Below, in pieces: positions 9,151 to 16,959 of a stretch of DNA of 64,000 nt; positions within the stretch are counted from its first letter, which is position 1, and each line of letters opens with the position of its first letter. The translations under genes were made by a program, and so were the position numbers. The notes below the pieces were generated by a model. That model had not been told where the DNA came from. It was given only the letters and a program-made list of their open reading frames with translations, and searched no databases. The stretch covers positions 1,612,001 through 1,676,000 of the forward strand of contig NZ_MZMO01000001.1 in assembly GCF_002240565.1 (NCBI RefSeq). The letters are read 5' to 3'. The DNA is from Clavibacter michiganensis subsp. insidiosus. Its GTDB lineage: Bacteria; Actinomycetota; Actinomycetes; Actinomycetales; Microbacteriaceae.

Positions 9151-9188
9151 CGACGGCCCGGGATCCTGTGGAGGATCCCGGGCCGTCG
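9151..9188 (-). terminator. Strong hairpin downstream of the DUF349 gene
   Basis: A perfect 17-bp stem (9151-9167 with 9172-9188) with a 4-base loop starts 22 bases past the DUF349 stop. It contains two GGATCC copies as the two arms. No U-run follows on the minus strand, which is common in this GC range. It should separate the DUF349 transcript from the gene at 8508-9116. Confidence 0.7.
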
Positions 9189-9209
9189 CGTGCGGTGCGG
9201 AGGCGCTGG

Positions 9210-10442
9210 TTAGGAGCCGAGGGCGTCCAGCCAGACGCGGCGGGCCGCGAGGGCCTCCTCCGCGTCCTTGATGCGTCGCGCGTCGCCGTCGGCCTTGGCC
9301 GCGTCGAGCTCGCGCTGGAGCTTGTCGATGGCCGCGCCGAGCTGCGAGGCGAGCCCCTCGGAGCGTGCCTTCGTCTCCGGGTTGTTCTTGCGCCAGAACT
9401 CCTCGTCCAGCGTGCGCACGTGGGTCTCGACCTTGCGCAGGCGGTCCTCGACGGTCTTCACGCTGTCCCGCGGGACACGACCGATCGCATCCCAGCGCAG
9501 CTGGACGGCGGTGAGCTTGTCGCGCGCCGCCGTGCGCTCGGTGATCTGGAGGATCGGCTCGGCCTCGTCGAGGAGCGCGAGCTTGGCCTGGAGGTTGGCC
9601 TGCTGCTCCTCGTCGTCCGCGGCATCGACCTCGGCCTTGGCGCCGTAGAGCACGTCGCCCGCGGCCTTGAACTGCGCCCACAGCGCGTCGTCGTAGCGCT
9701 TGCCCGCGCGCCCGGCGAGCTTCCACTCGTCGAGGAGGCGGCGGTACGCGGGGATCCCGCCGACGCCCTGCGGCTCGAGCGCGCGCGCCTGCTCGACGAT
9801 GGCCTGCTTCTTGGAGCGGGCGTCCTTGTGGGCGTTGTCGAGCTCGGCGAAGAACGCCTTGCGCTCGGTGTCGATGGTGGAGCGCGCGGTGCGGAAGCGC
9901 TTCCAGAGCTCGTTGGCGTCGTTCTTCGGCAGGCGAGGGCCCGTCTGCTGGTGCTGCTGCCAGCGGCCGAACAGGGCGTCGACCTCGGCGGTCAGCTGCT
10001 TCCACTGGACCTTCGAGAAGTCCTGGGTCGCGAGGCGCTCCGTCTCCTCGACGATGGCGGTGCGCTCGGCGATGGCGCCCTGCACGACCTGCCGCTGCTC
10101 CTCGCCCTGCTTCTCGGTGAGCTCGCCGACGGTGGCGGCGAGGACGTCGAGCCGGGCACGGAGAGCGGCGAGGTCGCCGACGGCGTTGGCGCCGTCCACG
10201 GCCTCGAGGAGGTGCGCGACGGCCTTGGAGACGTCGGCGGCCGGGGCGCCGCGCTTGGCGCGCTGCTCCAGGAGCGTCACCTGCCCCGCGAGGTCGGTGA
10301 ACTTGCGCTGGAAGTAGGCCAGCGCCTCCTCGGGGGTGCCGTCGGGGTACTGGCCGACGGCGCGTTCGCCGTCGCCCTCGCGCAGGAAGACGGTGCCCGT
10401 CTCGTCGACGCGGCCCCAGGGGGTCTGATCGTTGTCAGCCAC
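9210..10442 (-). CDS. DUF349 domain-containing coiled-coil protein
   Basis: A 410-aa soluble, highly charged protein consisting of repeated DUF349 units, each a three-helix segment with Trp in patterns such as QWKQLTAEVDALFGRWQQ, ELWKRFRTARSTI and EFWRKNNPETKARSEGLA. Such proteins are widespread in actinobacteria; their biochemical role is unknown. The GTG start is preceded on the minus strand by AAGGTGAG. A TAGGCT box on the minus strand at 10502-10497 could be its -10. The gene is transcribed away from rarA and ends at a strong hairpin. Confidence 0.8.
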   Translation of the reverse strand: MADNDQTPWGRVDETGTVFLREGDGERAVGQYPDGTPEEALAYFQRKFTDLAGQVTLLEQRAKRGAPAADVSKAVAHLLEAVDGANAVGDLAALRARLDVLAATVGELTEKQGEEQRQVVQGAIAERTAIVEETERLATQDFSKVQWKQLTAEVDALFGRWQQHQQTGPRLPKNDANELWKRFRTARSTIDTERKAFFAELDNAHKDARSKKQAIVEQARALEPQGVGGIPAYRRLLDEWKLAGRAGKRYDDALWAQFKAAGDVLYGAKAEVDAADDEEQQANLQAKLALLDEAEPILQITERTAARDKLTAVQLRWDAIGRVPRDSVKTVEDRLRKVETHVRTLDEEFWRKNNPETKARSEGLASQLGAAIDKLQRELDAAKADGDARRIKDAEEALAARRVWLDALGS

Positions 10443-10496
10443 GGATGCTCACCTTGTTCGTAGGACCGGCCGGACCGGTGCGGAGACGTGCACGCC

Positions 10497-10502
10497 AGCC
10501 TA
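10497..10502 (-). promoter_or_regulatory. Candidate -10 box of the DUF349 gene
   Basis: On the minus strand this reads TAGGCT, the same hexamer seen before other genes here. Transcription would start about 48 bases before the GTG, leaving room for the ribosome binding site. The rest of 10443-10684 shows no gene and only GC-rich sequence; no -35 box is evident. Confidence 0.35.
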
Positions 10503-10684
10503 GAGCACGCCTCGCGGGCGCGATCGTCTCCCGACGGGCGCTGGCTGACCTGTCGATCATGCTCCAGGGCGGGCCGCCGATGCTCGGGTCTCCGCGGATC
10601 CGACGCGCCTCGCAGGGGCCCGTGAGGACCGGGGGACCGACTCTCCGGTCGCGCGCACCGCGGGGACGGGGTCGCGGAGGCGGG

Positions 10685-10960
10685 TCAGGGGGTCGGCGTG
10701 GCGTCCGGCGTCCCCGGGGCGGGGGAAGGGGTCGTGGTCGACGGCGAGGACGACGGGGCCGGGTCCGGGGCGCCCGGTCCGGACTCGTACGCGAGCTGGG
10801 CCCCCACCGCGAGGGCGGCGACGAGGATGACGGCGACGACCGCGGCCAGGTCGTCGCGGCGACGGCGCCGCACGGACCGGGCGTGCAGCTCTCGGCGGGC
10901 CGCGTAGCGGCGGAGCCGGGCCTGCGCCTCGCGGGCTGCGCGGTCGTTCTTCGGGGCCAC
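10685..10960 (-). CDS. Small single-pass membrane protein, function unknown
   Basis: A 91-aa protein with a basic cytoplasmic N-terminal half (RLRRYAARRELHARSVRRRRR), one membrane helix (LAAVVAVILVAALAVGAQLA, about residues 38-57) and an outer tail made of Pro, Ser and Thr (SSSPSTTTPSPAPGTPDATP). The GTG at 10960 is chosen because GAGGA lies just upstream and the N-terminus MAPKNDRAAREA is plausible; a much longer reading frame through rarA on this strand encodes only a Met-Gly repeat and is not believed. I recognise no family. It is divergent from rarA across about 70 bases. Confidence 0.6.
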   Translation of the reverse strand: MAPKNDRAAREAQARLRRYAARRELHARSVRRRRRDDLAAVVAVILVAALAVGAQLAYESGPGAPDPAPSSSPSTTTPSPAPGTPDATPTP

Positions 10961-11020
10961 GGCGTCCTCACGTTCGGTCCCGCCCGAGATGGCGGTACGG
11001 GAACCATAGCCGGTCGCGCC

Positions 11021-11026
11021 TACCAT
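11021..11026 (+). promoter_or_regulatory. Candidate -10 box for a leaderless rarA transcript
   Basis: TACCAT lies seven bases before the ATG of rarA, with no ribosome binding site between. It fits the TANNNT-N6/7-start layout seen before six other genes in this window. Confidence 0.5.
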
Positions 11027-11033
11027 CGAGACC

Positions 11034-12512
11034 ATGACCGACACGCGACCGGGCCTCCGTTCGGGGGCGACGCCCCTGGCCGTCCGGATGCGTCCCCGCA
11101 GCCTCGACGAGGTCACCGGCCAGCGCCACCTGCTGACGCCCGGCTCGCCCCTCGTGAGCCTCGCCTCCGACGTGGCGGGGGAGCAGGGCTCGGTCTCGAT
11201 CATCCTGTGGGGCCCGCCCGGGACGGGCAAGACGACGCTCGCGCAGGCCATCGCGCACGGATCCAGCCGCCGCTTCGTCGAGCTCTCGGCCGTCACCGCG
11301 GGCGTCCGCGACGTGCGCCAGGTGATGGAGAAGGCGCTGAGCGACCGGGACCTCTTCGGCGTCTCGACCGTGCTCTTCCTCGACGAGATCCACCGCTTCA
11401 CCAAGGCACAGCAGGACGCGCTGCTGCCCGGCGTGGAGAACGGGTGGGTGATCCTCATCGCGGCCACCACGGAGAACCCGTCGTTCTCCGTGATCTCGCC
11501 GCTGCTGTCCCGCAGCCTCCTCCTGACGCTGGAGCAGCTCGACGACGACGACCTCGGCGTGCTCGTGGACCGCGCCGTCGCCGATGACAGGGGCCTCGGC
11601 GGGCGGTTCGCGCTCGACGACGACGCGCGGGCCATGATCATCCGCCTCGCGTCCGGGGACGCGCGCCGCGCGCTGACGGCGCTCGAGGCGGCGGCGGTGT
11701 CGGCGCGGGCGGATGCGACGGGCCGGGCCCGGGCCGCGTCCGAGGGCCGGGAGCCGGACGACGACGACGAGGACGACGACGACGAGCGGGAGGGCGATGA
11801 CGCGGCCCCCGCCGAGGATCCCGCGCCCATCCCCATCCCCATCCCCATCCCCATCCCCATCCCCATCCCCATCCCCATCCCCATCTCCACCGAGCAGGTC
11901 GCGCTCGCAGTCGACCGGGCGCTGCTCCGCTACGACCGCAACGGCGACGAGCACTACGACGTCATCAGCGCGTTCATCAAGTCGATCCGCGGATCCGACG
12001 TCGACGCCGCGCTGCACTACCTGGCCCGCATGATCGAGGCGGGGGAGGACCCGCGGTTCATCGCGCGGCGGATCATCGTCTCCGCCTCGGAGGACATCGG
12101 GCTCGCCGACCCGCAGGCGCTCGTGGTCGCGGTCGCGGCGGCGGACGCGGTGCAGCTCATCGGCATGCCGGAGGGACGGATCCCGCTGGCGCAGGCGGTC
12201 GTGCACCTCGCGACCGCGCCCAAGTCGAACGCCTCCTACCTCGGGATCGACCAGGCCATCGCGGACGTCCGCGCCGGCGCATTCGGCCGCGTGCCCCTGC
12301 ATCTCCGCGACGCGCACTACCCGGGCGCGAAGCGGCTCGGCCACGGCAAGGGCTACCGCTACCCGCACGACGCGGACATCGGCGTCGTCACGCAGCAGTA
12401 CCTGCCGGACGAGCTCGTCGGCCGCACGTACTACTCGCCCACGCAGCACGGGCACGAGCGCGACCTGTCGGCACGGCTGGAGAAGCTGCGCCGCATCGTC
12501 CGCGGAGGCTGA
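11034..12512 (+). CDS. rarA: Replication-associated recombination protein A (RarA/MgsA AAA+ ATPase)
   Basis: RarA is a clamp-loader-like AAA+ ATPase acting at stalled replication forks. Walker [10 protein letters not shown] is at about residues 60-68, Walker [10 protein letters not shown] at about 114-121, sensor 1 ATTENPSFS follows, and the C-terminal tetramerisation domain reads [26 protein letters not shown] and later [24 protein letters not shown]. Between the AAA+ core and that domain (about residues 235-284) is an unusual linker: a basic/Ala stretch, a long Asp/Glu run, then ten Pro-Ile dipeptides encoded by a perfect CCCATC repeat. The frame stays open on both sides, so the gene looks intact. 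At 492 aa it is longer than typical family members because of this linker. Confidence 0.95.
   Translation: MTDTRPGLRSGATPLAVRMRPRSLDEVTGQRHLLTPGSPLVSLASDVAGEQGSVSIILWGPPGTGKTTLAQAIAHGSSRRFVELSAVTAGVRDVRQVMEKALSDRDLFGVSTVLFLDEIHRFTKAQQDALLPGVENGWVILIAATTENPSFSVISPLLSRSLLLTLEQLDDDDLGVLVDRAVADDRGLGGRFALDDDARAMIIRLASGDARRALTALEAAAVSARADATGRARAASEGREPDDDDEDDDDEREGDDAAPAEDPAPIPIPIPIPIPIPIPIPIPISTEQVALAVDRALLRYDRNGDEHYDVISAFIKSIRGSDVDAALHYLARMIEAGEDPRFIARRIIVSASEDIGLADPQALVVAVAAADAVQLIGMPEGRIPLAQAVVHLATAPKSNASYLGIDQAIADVRAGAFGRVPLHLRDAHYPGAKRLGHGKGYRYPHDADIGVVTQQYLPDELVGRTYYSPTQHGHERDLSARLEKLRRIVRGG
11826..11885 (+). repeat. (CCCATC)10 hexanucleotide tandem repeat inside rarA
   Basis: Ten perfect, uninterrupted copies of CCCATC encode (PI)10 in frame with rarA (residues 265-284). 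Because the unit is six bases, gain or loss of copies keeps the frame, so copy number could vary between strains without killing the gene. Confidence 0.97.
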
Positions 12513-12761
12513 TGTCGGCGCGGCGCATCCCCGGGGATCACGGCGATCGCGTGCTACGCTTGCTGACGCCTCAATCGAGTGTCGCGTGCGGCTGCGTCGA
12601 CATCATGATCAAGGGACACGTCCTGTAGCCGGACGACCCGTGGCGAATCCCTCTACTTCCGCAGGACACCGCATCAGCGGTCTCGATCGTCGCGCGCCCA
12701 TGCGTGTGCGCGGACGCCCTGCACCACCCGTAGTCAGAGACTTTCTCCCTGGAAGGAAAAC
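12513..12761 (+). promoter_or_regulatory. Upstream region and likely long leader of rpsD
   Basis: No credible gene lies in these 249 bases. TACGCT at 12555-12560 is a possible -10, which would give a leader of about 200 bases. S4 represses its own operon in other bacteria by binding a leader RNA, so a structured leader is plausible, but I did not recognise a known fold. AAGGAAAA just before the GTG at 12762 is the ribosome binding site. Confidence 0.35.
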
Positions 12762-13391
12762 GTGTCCACCAAGTCACGCACCCGCAGCAAGACCCGCCTC
12801 TCCCGCGCGCTGGGCATCCCGCTCACGCCGAAGGCGGCCAAGTACCTCGAGAAGCGCCCCTACGCGCCGGGCGAGCACGGCCGGTCCAAGCGCAAGCAGG
12901 ACAGCGACTACGCCGTCCGCCTGCGCGAGAAGCAGCGTCTGCGCGCCCAGTACGGCATCCGCGAAGCCCAGCTCAAGATCGCCTTCCAGGAGGCGCGTCG
13001 CACGCAGGGCCTGACCGGTGAGAACCTCGTCGAGATCCTCGAGCAGCGCCTCGACGCGCTCGTCGTCCGCTCCGGCCTCGCGCGCACCACGGCGCAGGCC
13101 CGCCAGCTCGTCGTGCACCGCCACATCATGGTCGACGGCAAGATCGTCGACCGCCCCTCCTTCCGCGTGAAGGCCGGCCAGATGATCCACGTCAAGCCGC
13201 GCTCCGAGGGCACCGAGCCCTTCCAGGTCGCCGCCGCCGGCGGTCACGCCGACGTGCTGCCGAAGCTCCCCTCGTACCTCGAGGTCGAGCTCGACAAGCT
13301 CCAGGCCCGCCTCGTGCGCCTCCCGAAGCGCGCCGAGGTCCCCGTGACCTGCGAGGTCCAGCTGGTCGTCGAGTACTACGCGGCACGCTAG
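12762..13391 (+). CDS. rpsD: 30S ribosomal protein S4
   Basis: S4 is a primary 16S rRNA binder that starts assembly of the 30S body. The N-terminal region (SRTRSKTRLSRALGIPLTPKAAKYLEKRPYAPGEHGRSKRKQ) has no cysteines, so this is the zinc-free paralog type. The S4 RNA-binding domain follows (EQRLDALVVRSGLARTTAQARQLVVHRHIMVDG) and the protein ends VEYYAAR. Length of 209 aa is typical. The GTG start is supported by GGAAGGAAAA directly upstream. It stands alone, away from the alpha operon, as in many actinobacteria where it sits upstream of alaS. Confidence 0.97.
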   Translation: MSTKSRTRSKTRLSRALGIPLTPKAAKYLEKRPYAPGEHGRSKRKQDSDYAVRLREKQRLRAQYGIREAQLKIAFQEARRTQGLTGENLVEILEQRLDALVVRSGLARTTAQARQLVVHRHIMVDGKIVDRPSFRVKAGQMIHVKPRSEGTEPFQVAAAGGHADVLPKLPSYLEVELDKLQARLVRLPKRAEVPVTCEVQLVVEYYAAR

Positions 13392-13412
13392 CCACACCGC
13401 TCCACCGTCCGC

Positions 13413-13444
13413 GAGGCGGGTCGTCCATCCGGGCGGCCCGCCTC
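13413..13444 (+). terminator. Candidate terminator hairpin after rpsD
   Basis: A perfect 8-bp stem GAGGCGGG/CCCGCCTC (13413-13420 with 13437-13444) begins 21 bases past the rpsD stop. The loop is 16 bases and there is no U-tract, so the call is moderate. Confidence 0.45.
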
Positions 13445-13509
13445 TCGGCGTCTCCGGGCGGGACGCGATCCGGACGCCGGCCCACGCGGGTCGCGCGCGG
13501 GCCGGCCGG

Positions 13510-13515
13510 TAGGAT
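13510..13515 (+). promoter_or_regulatory. Candidate -10 box for the alaS cluster
   Basis: TAGGAT is one of few A/T-containing spots between rpsD and the next gene and would start transcription about 70 bases before the ATG at 13590. No clear -35 box is seen. Confidence 0.3.
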
Positions 13516-13589
13516 CGCCCTCGGCCCCCGCCGGCCTCCGCCACCGCACGTCACCTCCACCTGGGGGCCGCTCCCGGAAGGGGAGAAGC

Positions 13590-13811
13590 ATGAAGAACCT
13601 CGTCCTCATCGTCGTGGGGGTCGCCATCGGCTTCGCCGTCGCCCACGTGGTCGACCGCACGCCCGCCGGGCACCGCCTCTTCCAGGGCGTCGACGCCCGG
13701 GCCCGCCGCTTCGGCGAGGCCGTCGAGCACGGCTACCGCCGCCGCGAGGCCGAGCTCCGCTCCGCCGTGGGCGAGGCCGAGGACACCATCACCGAGCTGG
13801 GAAAGCAGTAG
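13590..13811 (+). CDS. Small membrane-anchored protein upstream of alaS (DUF6167-like)
   Basis: A 73-aa protein with an N-terminal membrane helix (NLVLIVVGVAIGFAVAHVV) and a charged helical tail (RRREAELRSAVGEAEDTITEL). Actinobacteria commonly have one or two such small proteins between rpsD and alaS (DUF948 and DUF6167); size, single helix and position fit the second. Function is not known. A strong ribosome binding site (GGAAGGGGAG) precedes the ATG, and alaS starts five bases after its stop, so they are co-transcribed. Confidence 0.75.
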   Translation: MKNLVLIVVGVAIGFAVAHVVDRTPAGHRLFQGVDARARRFGEAVEHGYRRREAELRSAVGEAEDTITELGKQ

Positions 13812-13816
13812 ACCGC

Positions 13817-16474
13817 ATGCAGACCGCAGACATCCGCAACGCCTGGCTGACGTACTTCGGCGACCGGGGGCACACCGTGGTGCCGTCGGCGTCGCTCGTG
13901 AGCGACGACCCGACCCTGCTGTTCACGGTGGCCGGCATGGTGCCGTTCGTGCCCTACCTTACGGGCGTCGTGCCCGCGCCGTTCCCGCGCGCCACGAGCG
14001 TCCAGAAGTGCATCCGCACGCTCGACATCGAGGAGGTCGGCCGCACGCCCCGGCACGGCACCTTCTTCCAGATGAACGGCAACTTCTCCTTCGGCGACTA
14101 CTTCAAGGAGCAGGCCATCGCGTACGCGTGGGAGCTGCTCACCACGAGCGAGGCCGACGGCGGCCTCGGCTTCTCGCCCGACGACCTCTGGGTCACCGTG
14201 TACCACGAGGACGACGAGGCCCGGCAGGCGTGGAAGCGCATCGCGAGCCTGCCGGACGAGCGGATCCAGGGCCTCGGCCGCGACACGAACTACTGGCACA
14301 CCGGGCAGCCCGGCCCGGCGGGCCCCTGCTCGGAGATCTTCTTCGACCGCGGCCCGGCGTACGGCGCCGACGGCGGCCCGGCCACCGACGACGACCGCTA
14401 CGTGGAGATCTGGAACCTCGTCTTCATGCAGTACCTGCGCGGGGTCGGCACGGGCAAGAGCGACTTCGAGATCCTCGGCGACCTGCCGAAGAAGAACATC
14501 GACACGGGCATGGGGCTCGAGCGCGTCGCGTTCCTCAAGCAGGGCGTCGAGAACATGTACGAGATCGACCAGGTGCGCCCGGTGCTCGACCGCGCGGCCG
14601 AACTCGCCGGCCGCCGCTACGGCGCCGACCACGAGGACGACGTGCGCATGCGCATCGTCGCCGACCACGTGCGCTCCTCGCTCATGCTCATGTCGGACGG
14701 CGTGCGGCCGTCCAACGAGGGGCGCGGGTACATCCTGCGCCGCCTCATGCGCCGCACCGTGCGCGCGATGCGCCTCATGGGCGTGGACGCGGCGACCTTC
14801 GGCGAGCTGTTCCCCGCGTCGCGCGACGCCATGAAGGCCGCGTACCCCGAGGTCTCCGACGACTTCGACCGCATCTCGCGCCTCGCGTACGCGGAGGAGG
14901 AGACCTTCCTGCGCACGCTCTCGGGCGGCACGACGATCCTCGACGTGGCCGTCGGCGAGACGAAGGCCCAGGGCGGCGAGCGGATCGCGGGCGACACCGC
15001 GTTCCTCCTGCACGACACGTTCGGCTTCCCCATCGACCTCACGCTCGAGATGGCCGAGGAGAACGGCCTCACGGTCGACCGCGAGTCCTTCGACCGGCTG
15101 ATGCTGGAGCAGCGCACGCGCGCCAAGGCCGACGCGAGATCCAAGAAGACGGCGCTGGCCGACCTCACCGTGTACAGCCAGTTCCGCGCGGCCGGCGAGA
15201 CGCGCTTCACCGGCTACGACGAGCTGGAGACCGGGACGACGATCCTCGGCCTCATCGTGGGCGGCCACAGCGTCGACCATGCGGTCGCGGGCGACATCGC
15301 GGAGGTCATCCTCCCCGAGACGAGCCTCTACGCCGAGTCCGGCGGCCAGGAGGCCGACGCGGGCAGCATCGTCGGGAACGGCTTCGACCTCGAGGTGCTC
15401 GACGTGCAGAAGCCCGTGAAGGGCCTCATCAGCCACCGCGTGCAGGTCCGCTCGGGTGAGGTGGGGGTCGGCGACGCCGCCACCACGGTCGTCGACGCCG
15501 ACTGGCGCCGCGGCGCGACCCAGGCGCACTCGGGCACGCACCTCGTGCACGCCGCGCTCCGCCAGGTGCTCGGCCAGGACGCGCACCAGTCGGGCTCCTA
15601 CAACCGGGCCGGCTACATGCGCCTCGACTTCGCGTGGAACCAGGCGCTGAGCGCCGAGACCCGCAGCGAGATCGAGGACATCGCCAACGGCGCCGTGCGC
15701 GACGACCTGCAGGTCGTGACGCGCGTGATGCCCATCGACGAGGCCAAGCAGCTCGGCGCCATGGCGCTGTTCGGCGAGAAGTACGGCGACACCGTGCGCG
15801 TCGTCGACATCGGCGGACCGTGGTCGCGCGAGCTGTGCGCCGGCACGCACGTGTCGTCCAGCGCGCAGATCGGGCTCATCAACGTGGTGGGGGAGTCGTC
15901 CGTCGGATCCACCAACCGCCGCATCGAGTCCCTCGTCGGCCGCGAGGCGTTCCAGGACCTCGCCGTCGAGCGCGCCATCGTGTCGCAGCTCACGTCGAGC
16001 CTCAAGACGCCGCGCGAGCAGCTGCCGGACCGGATCGCCGACCTCATGCAGAACCTCAAGACGGCGGAGCGGCGCATCGCCGACTTCGAGGCGCAGGCGC
16101 TGCAGCAGCGCGTGCCGGCGCTCCTCCAGCAGGGCGCGCGCGTGGGCGCCGTCACGCTCATCCAGGAGTCGCTCGGCAGCGTCCGCTCGGCGGACGAGGT
16201 GCGCCAGCTGGTCACCCTCGTGCGGGAGCGCGCGGGATCCGAGCCCGTCGTGGTCGCCCTCGCGGGCGATGCGGGCGGCAAGCCGACCGTCATCGTGGCC
16301 ACGAACCAGGCCGCGCGCGACGCCGGCGCCAAGGCCGGGCAGCTCGCCCGCGCCGCGGCCGCCGTGCTCGGGGGCGGCGGAGGCGGCAAGGACGACCTGG
16401 CGCAGGGCGGCGGATCCGACATGTCGGCCATCGCCGACGCGCTGGCCGCGGTCCGCCAGGCGCTCGCCTCCTGA
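13817..16474 (+). CDS. alaS: Alanine--tRNA ligase
   Basis: AlaRS charges tRNA-Ala and edits Ser- and Gly-mischarged tRNA. The 885 aa begin with the class II catalytic core (TADIRNAWLTYFGDRGHTVVPSASL, then GRTPRHGTFFQMNGNFSFGDYFKEQAI), continue with the anticodon-recognition region and the editing domain, whose zinc ligands appear as HSGTHLVHAAL and CAGTHV, and end with a C-Ala domain rich in Gly. No residue looks missing. The stop overlaps the ATG of ruvX by one base. Confidence 0.97.
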   Translation: MQTADIRNAWLTYFGDRGHTVVPSASLVSDDPTLLFTVAGMVPFVPYLTGVVPAPFPRATSVQKCIRTLDIEEVGRTPRHGTFFQMNGNFSFGDYFKEQAIAYAWELLTTSEADGGLGFSPDDLWVTVYHEDDEARQAWKRIASLPDERIQGLGRDTNYWHTGQPGPAGPCSEIFFDRGPAYGADGGPATDDDRYVEIWNLVFMQYLRGVGTGKSDFEILGDLPKKNIDTGMGLERVAFLKQGVENMYEIDQVRPVLDRAAELAGRRYGADHEDDVRMRIVADHVRSSLMLMSDGVRPSNEGRGYILRRLMRRTVRAMRLMGVDAATFGELFPASRDAMKAAYPEVSDDFDRISRLAYAEEETFLRTLSGGTTILDVAVGETKAQGGERIAGDTAFLLHDTFGFPIDLTLEMAEENGLTVDRESFDRLMLEQRTRAKADARSKKTALADLTVYSQFRAAGETRFTGYDELETGTTILGLIVGGHSVDHAVAGDIAEVILPETSLYAESGGQEADAGSIVGNGFDLEVLDVQKPVKGLISHRVQVRSGEVGVGDAATTVVDADWRRGATQAHSGTHLVHAALRQVLGQDAHQSGSYNRAGYMRLDFAWNQALSAETRSEIEDIANGAVRDDLQVVTRVMPIDEAKQLGAMALFGEKYGDTVRVVDIGGPWSRELCAGTHVSSSAQIGLINVVGESSVGSTNRRIESLVGREAFQDLAVERAIVSQLTSSLKTPREQLPDRIADLMQNLKTAERRIADFEAQALQQRVPALLQQGARVGAVTLIQESLGSVRSADEVRQLVTLVRERAGSEPVVVALAGDAGGKPTVIVATNQAARDAGAKAGQLARAAAAVLGGGGGGKDDLAQGGGSDMSAIADALAAVRQALAS

Positions 16475-16959
16475 TGCGGATCGGATCCCGGCTGGCCGTC
16501 GACGTGGGCAAGGCCCGCATCGGCCTCGCGCGGTCGGATCCGCACGGGCTGATCGCGACGCCCGTCGAGACCGTGCCGCGCGACGCGGGCGGCTCGGCGG
16601 ACGTGCGGCGGATCCTCGAGGTGGCGGCCGAGATCGACTGCGCGGAGCTCCTCGTGGGCCTGCCGCTGGCGCTCTCGGGCCGCGCGACCGCGTCCACGGA
16701 CGACGCGGAGGGGTTCGCCCGGCGGCTCGCGGACGCGACCGGGATCCCCGTCCGGCTGGTCGACGAGCGCCTCTCGACGGTCTCCGCGCAGGGCGCCCTG
16801 CGGGCCTCGGGCAGAGGCTCTCGTCAGCAGAAGCCGGTGATCGACCAGGTGGCGGCCGTTATAATCCTTCAACACGCGCTCGAGACCGAGCGCGCCGCCG
16901 GCTCCCCACCCGGTGCTCTCGTCCCGAGGAACCGAGTCGATCCTGACCGACACGCCTGA
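16474..16959 (+). CDS. ruvX: Putative pre-16S rRNA nuclease / Holliday junction resolvase-like YqgF
   Basis: YqgF/RuvX has an RNase-H-like fold and is held to process the 5' end of 16S rRNA. LAVDVGKARIGLARSDPHG is the signature N-terminus, LLVGLPLALSGRATAST carries the second conserved patch, and VRLVDERLSTVSA and QKPVIDQVAAVIILQHAL complete it. The 161 aa match the family. The 3' end overlaps mltG by 47 bases. The codons for the segment VIILQ are GTT ATA ATC CTT CAA, highly atypical for this GC-rich genome, because they contain a consensus -10 promoter box. Confidence 0.92.
   Translation: MRIGSRLAVDVGKARIGLARSDPHGLIATPVETVPRDAGGSADVRRILEVAAEIDCAELLVGLPLALSGRATASTDDAEGFARRLADATGIPVRLVDERLSTVSAQGALRASGRGSRQQKPVIDQVAAVIILQHALETERAAGSPPGALVPRNRVDPDRHA
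16860..16865 (+). promoter_or_regulatory. Consensus -10 box (TATAAT) inside ruvX, likely mltG promoter
   Basis: A perfect TATAAT is embedded in ruvX coding sequence using the rare codons GTT, ATA and CTT. It would start transcription near 16872, about 40 bases before the mltG start. TGATCG at 16838-16843 is a weak -35 candidate with 16-base spacing. Confidence 0.6.

Noticed and set aside
9151..9188. Transposon end or recombination site suggested by the long perfect inverted repeat
   Set aside because: No transposase, direct repeat or partner copy is seen. Its place just after a stop codon fits a terminator.
11827..11890. Minus-strand Met-Gly repeat protein start across the rarA hexamer repeat
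   Set aside because: It is only the complement of (CCCATC)10. The believable minus-strand gene starts later, at 10960, with its own ribosome binding site.
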